Shown here piece by piece: positions 12,631 through 24,499 of a stretch of DNA of 64,000 bases. The position numbers were made by a program, and so were the translations under genes. Every line of letters begins with the position of its first letter. The stretch's first letter is position 1. The notes under the pieces are model-generated. The model had not been told where the DNA came from. It saw only the letters and a program-made list of their open reading frames with translations, and did no database searches. The stretch is from Dioscorea cayenensis subsp. rotundata (taxonomy: Eukaryota; Streptophyta; Magnoliopsida; Dioscoreales; Dioscoreaceae): the NCBI RefSeq assembly GCF_009730915.1, contig NC_052474.1:4313501-4377500 (forward strand), written 5' to 3'.

Positions 12631-15600
12631 TTAATTTTACTTCTTTCTTTCTTTCTTTCTTTGTTTTCCTTTTTGGAGTGGATTAATCAAAGTTGATTGC
12701 TGATATGATGTTTGTTTCTTAGTGTTCATGTTCATGCATGGTAACAAATTATATATTACCATTTCAGCAAAGCTATCACAATGTTTGAGGATGATGTGCG
12801 ATTCACAGCCATTGAACGAGCTAGAGATCGTGAGGATCTTTTTGAGTCCTATTTAGCAGATCTCCAAAAGAAGGTTTGAACTTTTAACATATGAAAAATT
12901 GGCTTATATGAAACTGCTGAAAATGCCTTGATTTATATATCTAACTTTGACAACTATGCATCAGAGGTGTGCCTTTTTAATCATGGTTGCCCTTTTGGCG
13001 AGGCACTTGCACTCAGTCTTACATTTTGTAAACATTCTTTTATAATTGTTTGTTTTTCTTTTGCCGTACAGGTTTGTAACTTTATCCTATGCGAAAATTA
13101 TCTATCTTATCTATGTTGTTGCAGGAAAGGGCAAGGATGGTGGAAGAGCACAAGCGAAATATAGTGGACTACAAGGCTTTTCTTGAATCATGTGATTTCA
13201 TTAAGGTCAATGGTGAACATTATCCTTCAACAATACTGGGAATATTTAGTAGTTATGGTTGAAGATACAAGTTCTCACCATCTGTTCAAAATATGCAGGC
13301 AAACAGCCAATGGAGGAAAGTTCAAGACCGTCTAGAGAGTGACCCAAGATGTTCTCATCTTGAAAAAATTGATAGACTGCAGATTTTTCAGGTTTGGTTC
13401 CTCTTATTAGTATTTAATTTTTCCTTTTGGATGCTTTATTTTACTTTCACCATGCTACAGGATTATGTAAATGATTTGGAAAAAGAAGAGGAGGAACAGA
13501 GGAAGATAAAGAAGGTGCATTCATCATTATCATAATTATTTATTAGGCCTTGGTAAGGGAGTGGGAATACCCATCATACTAAAGATTGTTGTTGGATATA
13601 CAGGAGCAATTAAGACGAGCAGAAAGGAGAAACCGTGATGATTTTCGTAAGTTGATGGAAGGACATATTGTTTCTGGGGTTCTAACAGCTAAAACACACT
13701 GGCGTGATTACTGTTTGAAGGTAGTCTCACCTTCAGATGTGTCCTTAAATTAATAATTTTATTGGTTAGGCTTTAAGATTTCCAATTTATCATATGACCG
13801 TTAAATTCTTTTGGTTGCAGATTAAAGATTTGCCAGCATTTGTTGCAGTGTCATCAAATACATCAGGCGCTACAGCAAAGAACTTGTTTGAAGATGTTGT
13901 TGAGGAGCTAGAGAAACAGGTTACTCTCATACATTTCTTAAAACTTTCACTATTGTTTCTACTCAACATAACCAAATTTTAGTGAATATTTAAGGATGTT
14001 TGGTATAATACACCCAACATTACAGAAGTGATCATCCAAAGTTGCATTTATGGTTTTCCTAACATTAATAAAATACATTTTACTAATTGGCTTCCTACTT
14101 CATGATTGCATATCCCCTATCTTCAAGGAAGTACAGGTCCTCTGTGCTTTCTTTTTGCTCTATTTTTAGCTTGTAGGTTCCGGTTGCCGACTTGAAATAC
14201 ATATTTTTCTTTCCTAACTTTTAATCTTTAATAGATTCCATTTCAGATACCGACAATAAGTTAGTTGCAAACAATAAGCATTAGCACAACATTCTACATG
14301 CTACAATTTGTGTAATTCCTCAGAACAGAGGAGACCATTTATAATGAATATGGACGCACATTACCTGAAGATCTCAGGTAAGTATTGAGGCCCATAAGTC
14401 ACTGTCTTCTGACAATAAAAATCTAATAAATGGTACCGATAGCATCCAAAACAAATATGGATGAGTGAAACTATAGAAGAAATTGATAAAAGTAAAGGCT
14501 AGAAGATCCCTTGTCTTTGTTCTCATTTATAAGAATCAACTCTGAAGGATTACAAGCGTAAATCTGTGCAGCATTTATTAAATTGTAGTTGATAGGAATG
14601 AGAAAATTGATGGCATTCTTCTGTCATCTTTTGCGATCAAGCTCTATGTTATCTCAAACATGTAAATAGTTAGATGTATTTATGATGACAATGATGCAGC
14701 AATTGCATTTCGGTTTAACTTTAATTTCTCTAGTCTGCATGTTATGATCTGATAATATACCATAGAATGCCTGTTAGTAATATTAGTCTATGGGTGGCTT
14801 TATAAGTTGAATCTTACTAAGCGGAAGCGTAGTTTCGAAAAGGGCGAAGTGGAGGGGAAGGAATAAACTCCTGCACTGTAAGATGGCTCAGTCTCAGGCC
14901 TATTTTCTGTGTGTGTTTTGTTTTCCTAAATACATAATTTAATTGCTCTCACCTGCAGTAACAGCATTAACTGCAGTCTTCAATTCTTTTAGTGAACACC
15001 ATTTCTTCATTCGGTGTGTAACTTGTTTTTGCTTCTTTTATTGGCAGTATCATGATGATAGAACACGGATCAAAGAGGCAGTGAAGAGCGAAGTAGGGTA
15101 ATGGCTGCTGGATCATGCTTTATTGAAGTAATTAGTTTCTGACAGTTGCAATTGATTTTTCCAGATTGCTTTGACATCAGCAACAACATTTGAATACTTC
15201 AAGGCAACTATTTTAGAGGACAATGATTTCGCACTCTCTTGAAATAAAACTTCAAAGGTGATGTACAGCATACGACTTTGTGTCTTTAATCACCAGAATG
15301 TGTTGTTGAGTCCTGCTCCATTACAGGAAGTGTAGACTATTTTCCAAAGATGCTTTAGATTTTCGGTGTATTCAAATAGTTGTCTGTATATGAGTTTTGG
15401 TCGGCATTCGGATCTCTCATTTCTTAATACCAGTCTTGCAATTGAAAATTTGGAATGATAAATTGCTAACTAAGAGCTCATGGTGCCATTGTCTGTTAAA
15501 ATGTTTTTCCTACCAAGGATTTTGGTGTTGATGTTATTTATTAAGTACTATTATAATATCGCCTGCAATATCTTTGAAATTTTGTGTCTGACTGTTGATG

Positions 15601-18600
15601 ATAACTCATAATGACATTTTCTTTTGCTAAATGTTTTATCGGATTTAAGTTGAGCTCGTGGGGCTATTGTCTGTTAAAATGTTTTGTTTTCCTGCTTGAA
15701 GGAATTTTTATAGGTATTGTATGCAACTTATTGCTATCTTATTATAACATATTGTGCAATATCTTGAAGTATTGTGGCTGACTGGTAATAATAGCTCACA
15801 ATGACATTTTCTTTTTCTAAATGTTTTATTGGACTTAGGTCTTCATAGAAAAATATCACTGGCATTTTTGTACATTTAACTTAATGGGCTAACTGCTGGA
15901 GAAATAAATCAACAAAAAAAGAGAAAATCTCTTAATGTTCTTGAGTTTGTAATTTATTCTTGGCCCATATATGGAATCTAAAAATTAAACTGCAATAATT
16001 ACTTATGGCATACTCCAAGTTAATGAATTTTCAGATCAAACATTGCATATGTTGGTATTGACAAATTTAGAATATAGAAATTTGACATTTGGAAAAATGA
16101 AGGATGCTGTCTGTAGATAATGTTGACTCTGACGTTCAGATCATGCTTGATTCTTCACGAAAATATTATCCTTTTTAGTTTCCAAATATTAGTCAATATA
16201 TTGCTGATTTATTTTTTCGTTGATTTCATTTATTTCTTATCGTATACAATTTTATTTCCCTTCAAAACATTGAATTTTTTTTTTAATGAAACCCTAAAAT
16301 ATATATATATATATTTACAATTTTCCTCACTGAATAGATTTACTTTAAATTTAAAGTGACTTCATTTTTTTTTTCTTTTTTCTTTAAAAAAAATATTCCA
16401 TAAGAGTTATTTTTTATCTACAAAATTGTGATATCCTGCTTTTCTCCGATGCAAAAGTATGCTTTGTCTTATCTATGCTACACCACCTCATATTTATCAT
16501 TTTTCAATTTTTTCCAAGAAAAGAGTTACCCTTTAGGGAGCACCAGCAATATTAACTTAATTACTTATAAAATTTTGTCTTTAAAAGCTTATTTTTGATG
16601 AGTTTCTGGAGAGGATGAAGGCAAAAGGGAAAAGAATCAAAATACTGTGTGCTGCAGATGACTTTAATGAATTGTTATTGTCAATCAAGTGTGCATGGCT
16701 TACATCCCCTGCCCGTTTTTTTTTTTTTATTTGTGTGTATTACACAATCACTTAGCTTGATATGTTTTACTTCTCTGAACAAACCTACTTTTATAGGGAA
16801 TAACTCGGCATCCTCAACATGGTTTTGAGTAGTTTTGCCACTTCTTTGAAGATAGTCAACAGTACAAGTACTTCATAAAAACCTTGGTCTATTCTAATTC
16901 TATCTAATTCAATTTATAGGAAATGTGTTTTGATCGTTGACTTTTAGTAATTTCTAGGTCTCTCGGTGAGGAGACTGTTGGAAAAGGAAGTTTTGAGGAC
17001 TATGTTATATCCAAAGAAAAGGCAAATGAGAAAGAGCAGAAGAGAGATGATGAAAAGGTAACTCTGCATTTAATCATTTGTGAGTATGCCCATGAGTTTG
17101 TTTACATTTTCTCTTCCCGTCTGGTATAAGGTATGTGGGGGCAATTTTTACACATTGCTAATAACTCTCTCAGCTACTTGTTCCTTCTGAAATTATTTTA
17201 GTGTCAACCAGCCATTTTGAAATGCTTACTTCTCAGTGACATGCCCCAACATTGATTCTTGTGTGTGCCGCTTTTAATTAATTCTGTTGGGTTCGTCTCT
17301 GTTTCTACCTTGGTTTTGTTGAGGCTGATGAATCTGATTCCTTGGTTTTTCTTTATTCGCACTCTTTAGAGGTGTGTTTTGAAATACCTTTTTACAATGC
17401 TGCCTGTCAATCCTGAAGATATTTTCCAATTTGCTGCNNNNNNNNNNNNNNNNNNNNNNNNNNNNNNNNNNNNNNNNNNNNNNNNNNNNNNNNNNNNNNN
17501 NNNNNNNNNNNNNNNNNNNNNNNNNNNNNNNNNNNNNNNNNNNNNNNNNNNNNNNNNNNNNNNNNNNNNNNNNNNNNNNNNNNNNNNNNNNNNNNNNNNN
17601 NNNNNNNNNNNNNNNNNNNNNNNNNNNNNNNNNNNNNNNNNNNNNNNNNNNNNNNNNNNNNNNNNNNNNNNNNNNNNNNNNNNNNNNNNNNNNNNNNNNN
17701 NNNNNNNNNNNNNNNNNNNNNNNNNNNNNNNNNNNNNNNNNNNNNNNNNNNNNNNNNNNNNNNNNNNNNNNNNNNNNNNNNNNNNNNNNNNNNNNNNNNN
17801 NNNNNNNNNNNNNNNNNNNNNNNNNNNNNNNNNNNNNNNNNNNNNNNNNNNNNNNNNNNNNNNNNNNNNNNNNNNNNNNNNNNNNNNNNNNNNNNNNNNN
17901 NNNNNNNNNNNNNNNNNNNNNNNNNNNNNNNNNNNNNNNNNNNNNNNNNNNNNNNNNNNNNNNNNNNNNNNNNNNNNNNNNNNNNNNNNNNNNNNNNNNN
18001 NNNNNNNNNNNNNNNNNNNNNNNNNNNNNNNNNNNNNNNNNNNNNNNNNNNNNNNNNNNNNNNNNNNNNNNNNNNNNNNNNNNNNNNNNNNNNNNNNNNN
18101 NNNNNNNNNNNNNNNNNNNNNNNNNNNNNNNNNNNNNNNNNNNNNNNNNNNNNNNNNNNNNNNNNNNNNNNNNNNNNNNNNNNNNNNNNNNNNNNNNNNN
18201 NNNNNNNNNNNNNNNNNNNNNNNNNNNNNNNNNNNNNNNNNNNNNNNNNNNNNNNNNNNNNNNNNNNNNNNNNNNNNNNNNNNNNNNNNNNNNNNNNNNN
18301 NNNNNNNNNNNNNNNNNNNNNNNNNNNNNNNNNNNNNNNNNNNNNNNNNNNNNNNNNNNNNNNNNNNNNNNNNNNNNNNNNNNNNNNNNNNNNNNNNNNN
18401 NNNNNNNNNNNNNNNNNNNNNNNNNNNNNNNNNNNNNTAGTTACGTATTGCTGCTACACCTGTGTAATTCCTCAGAACAGAGGAGACCATTTATAATGAA
18501 TATGGACGCACACACCTGTGCATCCTTAGGTGCATTGAGGCCCAAAACACGGTCTTCTGACAATAAAAATCTAATAAATGGTACCGATAGCATCCAAAAC

Positions 18601-21600
18601 AAATATGGATGAGTGAAACTATAGAAGAAATTGATAAAAGTAAAGGCTAGAAGATCCCTTGTCTTTGTTCTCATTTATAAGAATCAACTCTGAAGGATTA
18701 CAAGTCGAAATCTTAGCATTTATTAATTAAAGGATAGGAATGAGAAAAATTGATGGCATTCTCTTCTGTCATCTTTTGTGATCAACTTATGTTATCTCAA
18801 ACATGTTAGGTTAGATGTATTTATGATGACAATGATGCAGCAATTGCATTTGGTTTAACTTTTTTAATTCTCTAGTCTGCATGTTATGATCTGATAATAT
18901 ACCATAGAATGCCTGTTAGTAATATTAGTCTATGGGTGGCTTTATAAGTTGAATCTTACTAAGCAGCGGTGTTCAGAAAGGGGTGGGAAGTGAGGGGAAG
19001 GAATAAACTTGCATTGTAAGTGGCTCAGTTCAGGCCTATTTTGTTTTTTTTGTTTTGTTTTCCCTTTTTTAAAATTTTTTACACTTAATTGCTCTACCTT
19101 AGTAACAGCATTAACTGCAGTCTTCAATTCTTTTAGTGAACACCATTTCTTCATTCGGTGTGTAACTTGTTTTTGCTTCTTTTATTGGCAGTATCATGAT
19201 GATAGAACACGGATCAAAGAGGCAGTGAAGGCTGGAAGAGTAAGCATAGTAACATGATCATGTTTATTGAAGTAATTAGTTTCTGACAGTTGCAATTGAT
19301 TTTTCCAGATTGCTTTGACATCAGCAACAACATTTGAATACTTCAAGGCAACTATTTTAGAGGACAATGATTTGCAAAAACTTTCTGAAATAAACTTAAA
19401 GGTGATGTAATTAAGCATATGACTTTTGTTCTTTAATACCAGAATGTGTTGAGTCCTGTTCATTGCTAGTGAAGTGTGTAGACTATTTTCCAAAGATGCT
19501 TTAGATTTTCGGTGTATTCAAATAGTTGTCTGTATATGAGTTTTGGTCGGCATTCGGATCTCTCATTTCTTAATACCAGTCTTGCAATTGAAAATTTGGA
19601 ATGATAAATTGCTAACTAAGAGCTCATGGTGCCATTGTCTGTTAAAATGTTTTCTTTTCCCGCTCGAAGGATTTTTTTGGGTGTTGGATGTTATTTTATT
19701 GCTATACTACTATAACACGTTCTGCAATATCTTTGAAATTTTGTGTCTGACTGTTGATGATAACTCATAATGACATTTTCTTTTGCTAAATGTTTTATCG
19801 GATTTAAGTTGAGCTCGTGGGGCTATTGTCTGTTAAAATGTTTTGTTTTCCTGCTTGAAGGAATTTTTATAGGTATTGTATGCAACTTATTGCTATCTTA
19901 TTATAACATATTGTGCAATATCTTGCAGTATTGTGGATGACTGGTAATAATAGCTCACAATGACATTTTCTTTTTCTAAATGTTTTATTGGACTTAGGTC
20001 TTCATAGAAAAATATCACTGGCATTTTTGTACATTTAATCCTAATGGGTATAACTGTTGGTAAACAAATCAACAAAAAGAGAAAACTTTAATGTTCTGGA
20101 GTTTGTAATTTATTCTGGCTCCATATATGGAATCTGAAAAATTAAACTGCACAGTACTTTGATAGCACTCCAAGTTAGAACTCTCAGATCTGACATTGCA
20201 TATGTTGGATATCTGACAAATTTAGAATATAGAAATTGACATTTGGAAAAAATGGAGATGCTGTTCAGATAATGTTGACTCTGACGTTCAGATCATGCTT
20301 GATTCTTCACGAAAATATTATCCTTTTTAGTTTCCAAATATTAGTCAATATATTGCTGATTTATTTTTTCGTTGATTTCATTTATTTCTTATCGTATACA
20401 ATTTTATTTCCCTTCAAAACATTGAATTTTTTTTTTAATGAAACCCTAAAATATATATATATATATTTACAATTTTCCTCACTGAATAGATTTACTTTTA
20501 AATTTAAAGTGACTTCATCTTTTTCTTTTATATTCCATAAGAGTTATTTTTTATCTACAAAATTGTGATATCCTGCTTTTCTCCGATGCAAAAGTATGCT
20601 TTGTCTTATCTATGCTACACTCAATTTCACATTTATCATTTTTTTCGAATTTCTTTTTTCCAAGAAAAGAGTGGTGACTTGTTACCCTTAGGGAGCACCA
20701 GCAATATTAACTTAATTACTTATAAAATTTTGTCTTCTTGCAGCTTATTTTTGATGAGTTTCTGGAGAGGATGAAGGCAAAGGGGAAAGAATCTAAAAAA
20801 CATCAGTGTGCTGCAGATGACTTTACGAATTTGTTATTGTCAATCAAGGTGCATGGCTTACATCCCCTGCCCGTTTTTTTTTTTTTTTATTTGGTGTGTG
20901 TATTACACAATCACTTAGCTGATATGCTTTACTTCTCTGAACAAAACCTGCCCACTTTTTACAGGGAATAACTGCATCCTCAACATGGTCGGAGTGCTTG
21001 CCACTTTTTGAAGATAGTCAACAGTACAAGTATTTCATAAAACCTGTCTTATCTCTAATTCTATCTAATTCAATTTATAGAAATGTGTTTTACTGTTGAC
21101 TTTTGGTAATTTCAGGTCTCTCGGTGAGGAGACTGTTGGAAAGGAAGTTTTTGAGGACCATGTTATGTATCTGCAAGAAAAGGCAAATGAGAAAGAGCAG
21201 AAGAGAGATGATGAAAAGGTAACTCTGCATTTAATCATTTGTGAGTATGCCCATGAGTTTGTTTACATTTTCTCTTCCTTGTCTATATAAGGTATGTGGG
21301 GGCACTTACACATTAAGTATTAACTTTCTCAGCTACTTGTTCTTCTGAAATTATTTAGTGTCAACCAGCCATTTTTTGGAAATGCTTACTTCTCAGTGAC
21401 ATGCCCCAACATTGATTTCTTGTGTGTGCCGCTTTTGACTAATTTGTTAGTTCGCTCTGTTTTCTACTCTTGGTTTTGTTGAGGCTGATGAATTTGATTC
21501 TGGTTTTTCTTTATTCGGTACTCTTTAGAGGTGGTGGTTTGAAATACCTTTTGCTAAATGCTGCCTGTCAACTGAAGATATTTTCTCCAATTTGCTGTTG

Positions 21601-22685
21601 GGTAAATTGCTGCAAATTGTAATCCTACAGATATCACCTCAATGTTTTTCAAAGAAATTTTCACTTATCAATCCCATTCAGTTATCAAATATATCATTAA
21701 AGAACCATTATGCAATTCATGAAGATATTTTTTTCATGGACGAGGAACCCCATGAGAATCTTTGTCAGTCAGACAGGCATCAACTTGGATGGTTTTGCTG
21801 TCAAGTTGTTAATTCATAGCATTATTTTGTCCTAAAATATTTTTCATGTTAATAAGCTGTTGTGCTGTTGAATTCTTGATTTGTGGTATTACTTTGCTTG
21901 AGAATATGTTTTATATTTGTGGACAATTGTCGAAGGAATTATTTTCTTGCTGAGGAAGAAAAGAATTTTGACTTCATAAATTTAAAGTATCATTTACTGG
22001 AATGTGGCTGACCCTGAAATTTTAATGATTGTCTTGGTATGTGGAACAATCCTTGTAATTATCCGGAGATTTCTTGTTTCTGCCCGTGTTGTCGTAGATA
22101 TAAGCAATGCGTGAATGGCCTTCAGTTCACTTTATGTATCTCATTTTGGTAGACTACCATGATTTGTGCTAACATGTTTCTTCTGTAGCCGAAGAAAGAA
22201 AAGGAGAGAGAAGACAAGGAGAGCAGAAAGGAAAGGAAAGACAAAGCAAGAGAGCGTGAAAGGGAAAAAGGGAAGAGCCGATCTCGAAGAGCCGAAGACA
22301 ATGAGAAGCTTGATGTTGTGGATAGCCACACTTTGAAAGACAAGAAAAAGGATAAGCACAGAAAGCATAGAAAACGTCACCATGCTGATACAGATGAACT
22401 AAGTTCTGAAAAAGATGAGTCTAAGAAATCTCACAAGCATGGTAGTGATCGAAAAAAATTCCATAAGGTATAAATTTGATAAGTTTTATTTTGTCCTGAG
22501 GAAAAATATCATGGATGATGTTTAAATCAGGTTGTTTAAGTTGACAGCATGAGCACTACTCGAGCAACTCAGATACTGAGATCAAGTACAAGAAACAGAA
22601 GAGGGAACGTGATGGGCATCGTAGAAATGGTGCTCTTGAGGAGCTTGAAGATGGAGAGCTTGGAGAGGATGGGGAAATCCATTAG
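3619..22685 (+). CDS. PRP40A: Pre-mRNA-processing protein 40 (U1 snRNP-associated, WW and FF domains)
   Basis: PRP40 bridges 5' splice site and branch point recognition and binds the RNA polymerase II C-terminal domain in plants. Coding exons: 3619-3651, 3825-3893, 3988-4338, 4451-4645, 4764-4849, 5091-5160, 9454-9506, 9643-9700, 9789-10180, 10271-10343, 11420-11518, 11593-11661, 11727-11804, 11878-11964, 12039-12073, 12768-12873, 13125-13205, 13299-13391, 13461-13514, 13604-13720, 13821-13919, then 19192-19239, 19309-19401, 20744-20848, 20965-21029, 21116-21218, 22189-22467, 22548-22685. All have GT/AG borders and matching phase, giving 1042 aa. Order: Pro/Gln-rich N-terminus (1-230), WW1 (~233-262), WW2 (~275-305), Ser/Thr-rich linker, five FF domains (~494-900), Lys/Glu/Arg-rich tail ending [12 protein letters not shown]. 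Exons after 13919 come from the right-hand contig because the left-hand copy is broken. Plant paralogues A, B and C exist; A is my best guess. Confidence 0.93.
5711..5745. repeat. Alternating purine-pyrimidine tract in PRP40 intron 6
   Basis: A run of GT/GC/CA steps (TGTGTGTGCGCGCACGCGCG) with strict alternation of purine and pyrimidine, the base pattern that favours Z-DNA. It lies inside a 4.3-kb intron (5161-9453). Confidence 0.6.
7343..7381. repeat. (CT)n(AT)n microsatellite
   Basis: A compound run of CT dinucleotides followed by AT dinucleotides in PRP40 intron 6. A second (TA)n run lies at about 8530-8551 in the same intron. Confidence 0.9.
9003..9300 (-). mobile_element. RTE-type LINE 3' fragment, antisense in PRP40 intron 6
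   Basis: The minus strand encodes [19 protein letters not shown], the conserved C-terminal end of plant RTE-clade LINE proteins. It is followed by a decayed region and a terminal (GTT)n-like end, which reads as the ACAACAACTACAACAAG sequence at about 9005 on the plus strand. It contains in-frame stops, so it is a relic. It lies just before the exon that begins the second WW domain. Confidence 0.7.
12594..12631. repeat. (TTA)n microsatellite
   Basis: An uninterrupted trinucleotide run in the PRP40 intron between the exons at 12039-12073 and 12768-12873, followed by a short (TTTC)n run. Confidence 0.9.
14318..17437 (+). repeat. Left copy of a ~3.1-kb duplicated segment (contig end)
   Basis: Matches 18463-21597 base for base over long stretches. 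Examples are the start TGTAATTCCTCAGAACAGAG, the AATATTAGTCAATATATTGC stretch and the end CCAATTTGCTG. The copies differ mainly by scattered small insertions and deletions. It abuts the N-run exactly where the homology ends. I read it as the end of one contig that overlaps the start of the next, not as a biological tandem duplication. Confidence 0.9.
15048..17057 (+). pseudogene. Damaged duplicate of PRP40 exons 22-26 (probable assembly artefact)
   Basis: Counterparts of the exons at 19192-21218 are recognisable but broken. At 15048 the exon has lost its GCTGGAAGA end and GTAAGC donor. The exon ending near 15257 carries indels. At 16588 the acceptor TTGCAG has become AAAAG and the exon body is frameshifted. 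The exon starting at 16799 gains a stop, and the exon near 16960 has indels and has lost MYLQ. The intact version lies in the right copy. Low-accuracy consensus at a contig end explains this best; a real decayed duplication is the alternative. Confidence 0.8.
17438..18437. other. Assembly gap of exactly 1000 N
   Basis: A round-number run of N, the usual placeholder for a gap of unknown size. Open reading frames spanning it are meaningless. Confidence 0.99.
18438..21597 (+). repeat. Right copy of the ~3.1-kb duplicated segment (contig start)
   Basis: Homologous to 14318-17437. The exons in this copy keep frame, splice sites and FF-domain sequence, so this is the version used for the PRP40 model. 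The first ~25 bases after the gap look like a ragged contig start. Confidence 0.9.
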
Positions 22686-23284
22686 TGTCTCCTCTGTGTT
22701 TGGCTTTAGTTCATTTCACAAATGTTCTTATTTTGTTATTTTGACCACCATTAGTGTACTATTGGGTATAGGTAAATTAGTTTGGTTACAGCTCCCCAGT
22801 GTTAGAGCATCGATATGCTTTTCTTAACATGCCTAAATAATAGGACTAATTGGTTTTTTTTCCTTTGACTTTTGTGCTGTAGTATGTGATAAGTTATGAA
22901 ATTGGCTAACAAATATGGCATGATAAATTATTGATGGAATGTTGTTCGCCTGCATTCTTTTACCTTTCTGTCAATGAGGCAAGCTTCAGTGCTTACTCTG
23001 TTGAGCAATGCCGCCACAGGAATGGCCGCATGTGTTGTCTGATGTAAAATAAATAATCTGACAATTAAATTGTGGATCATTCGAACCTAATGGGGATGCG
23101 GGAATATAAGCAATACTTTTAGTTGCTGATATCCGGATGTATTTGCGATTGGTTTTACAGGTTTTTTTTCCCTGTAATTTTCTTTTCTTTTGTGAGACAG
23201 TGAGTGCGTGGGATTGCACAATGCATATGCCCTTTTGCTGACATTCTCATAAGCGCGTCTTCGAGGAATGTCACTGATTTTTAT

Positions 23285-23326
<42 letters not shown>

Positions 23327-24499
23327 AATTCAATGCGAATGTGTTATTGCCTTGTGTTTTGCAAGCTGGTTGTACATTTGAGAAGTATTTGGTGTGGAGT
23401 GCTTCTGGTTCGTGATGACTGGGTGTGGCCTATGTAACCAATTGATTCCGGCATTTTTGTGTAAAGAAGCAATTGGTAGAGACAGATATTTGAAGATGCA
23501 AGTGCCAACTGTTGGTCATTTTTATTTTTATTTTATAAAGTGGTTTATAATTGTTATTAGTAGAGAATAAATACAAGGGTTTTTCAACCAATCATTCACT
23601 TTTCAGAATCCCGCATCTAATTTTATTTTATCATATCATTGAGCAATATGTTATGTATCATCTTGGATAACAATCTAGAAATATATAAATTTTCTTATTT
23701 TTCTATATGTTTGTTTTGTATAAATTATCAGAAACATGTTATTTATTAATAAATAAATTATGAACATTTTATTAAACAAATATAATGTATGTTGGTTAAT
23801 ACATTTTTTCTAGTTATAATTCTTTAAAAAAAAAAAAAAATCAGGCCCCTTACAATTCACGTAACCAGTTGGAGTTTTAACTAAAAATTCCTTTATAAAA
23901 AAAAAATGCTTCTAATTATTGTTCCATTATTTTTTTTTTTCCGCACTACATCAATCTCTCAACTTGAAAAAACGAAAAATCAGTTGTAGTCTTCTTGTTA
24001 TTGAATTAGTGTTGAAAAAAAATATTTTATTTTTTTTAAAACATCACTTAAAAACAAAATTTTTTTTCCCTAAAACATAATTTATTTTTAGGAGAGGAAT
24101 GGCGCTAAGTACTGGATTTTATAATGTGTGTGAGACGGCCACCAAAACTTTCAGGCCACTGCCGGTTCAGCCAAATAAGAGCTCTTACATCTAAAATGGC
24201 ATACTATATCAGTTCAAATATCTGTCTCCCATGAGATAAGAGTACATTAATAAACTTTGCTCGGGTAATATAAAATTCTCAAGAGGCACTAGTCACATGA
24301 TCACCATCCAACTGCCAAAATGCAGGTAAGCTGCCACTTTCTGGTAGATCAAGCTTAAGGCATTCCGGTAATGTTGTTCTATGGCATGGAATTTCCATCA
24401 GTAATCATCCTATCTTTCCCACTTACAAAACACAGCCATGATTCAGAATAATGGCCACACTAAAAATATATCGACATGTCAACACTGAAGACCTTTTTT
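22686..24499. other. Intergenic region between convergent PRP40 and LHP1
   Basis: Contains both 3' UTRs. A (GT)n microsatellite lies at about 23289-23324. From 23520 to 24080 the sequence is very AT-rich with several A- or T-runs. No ORF or RNA gene is supported. Confidence 0.7.

Noticed and set aside
17366..18612. Three long ORFs of 353-393 codons on both strands
   Set aside because: They consist almost wholly of N and exist only because the gap has no stop codons.
14318..21597. A genuine biological tandem duplication of PRP40 exons
   Set aside because: The breakpoints coincide with a 1000-N placeholder and only one copy has intact exons; an unmerged contig overlap explains all of it.
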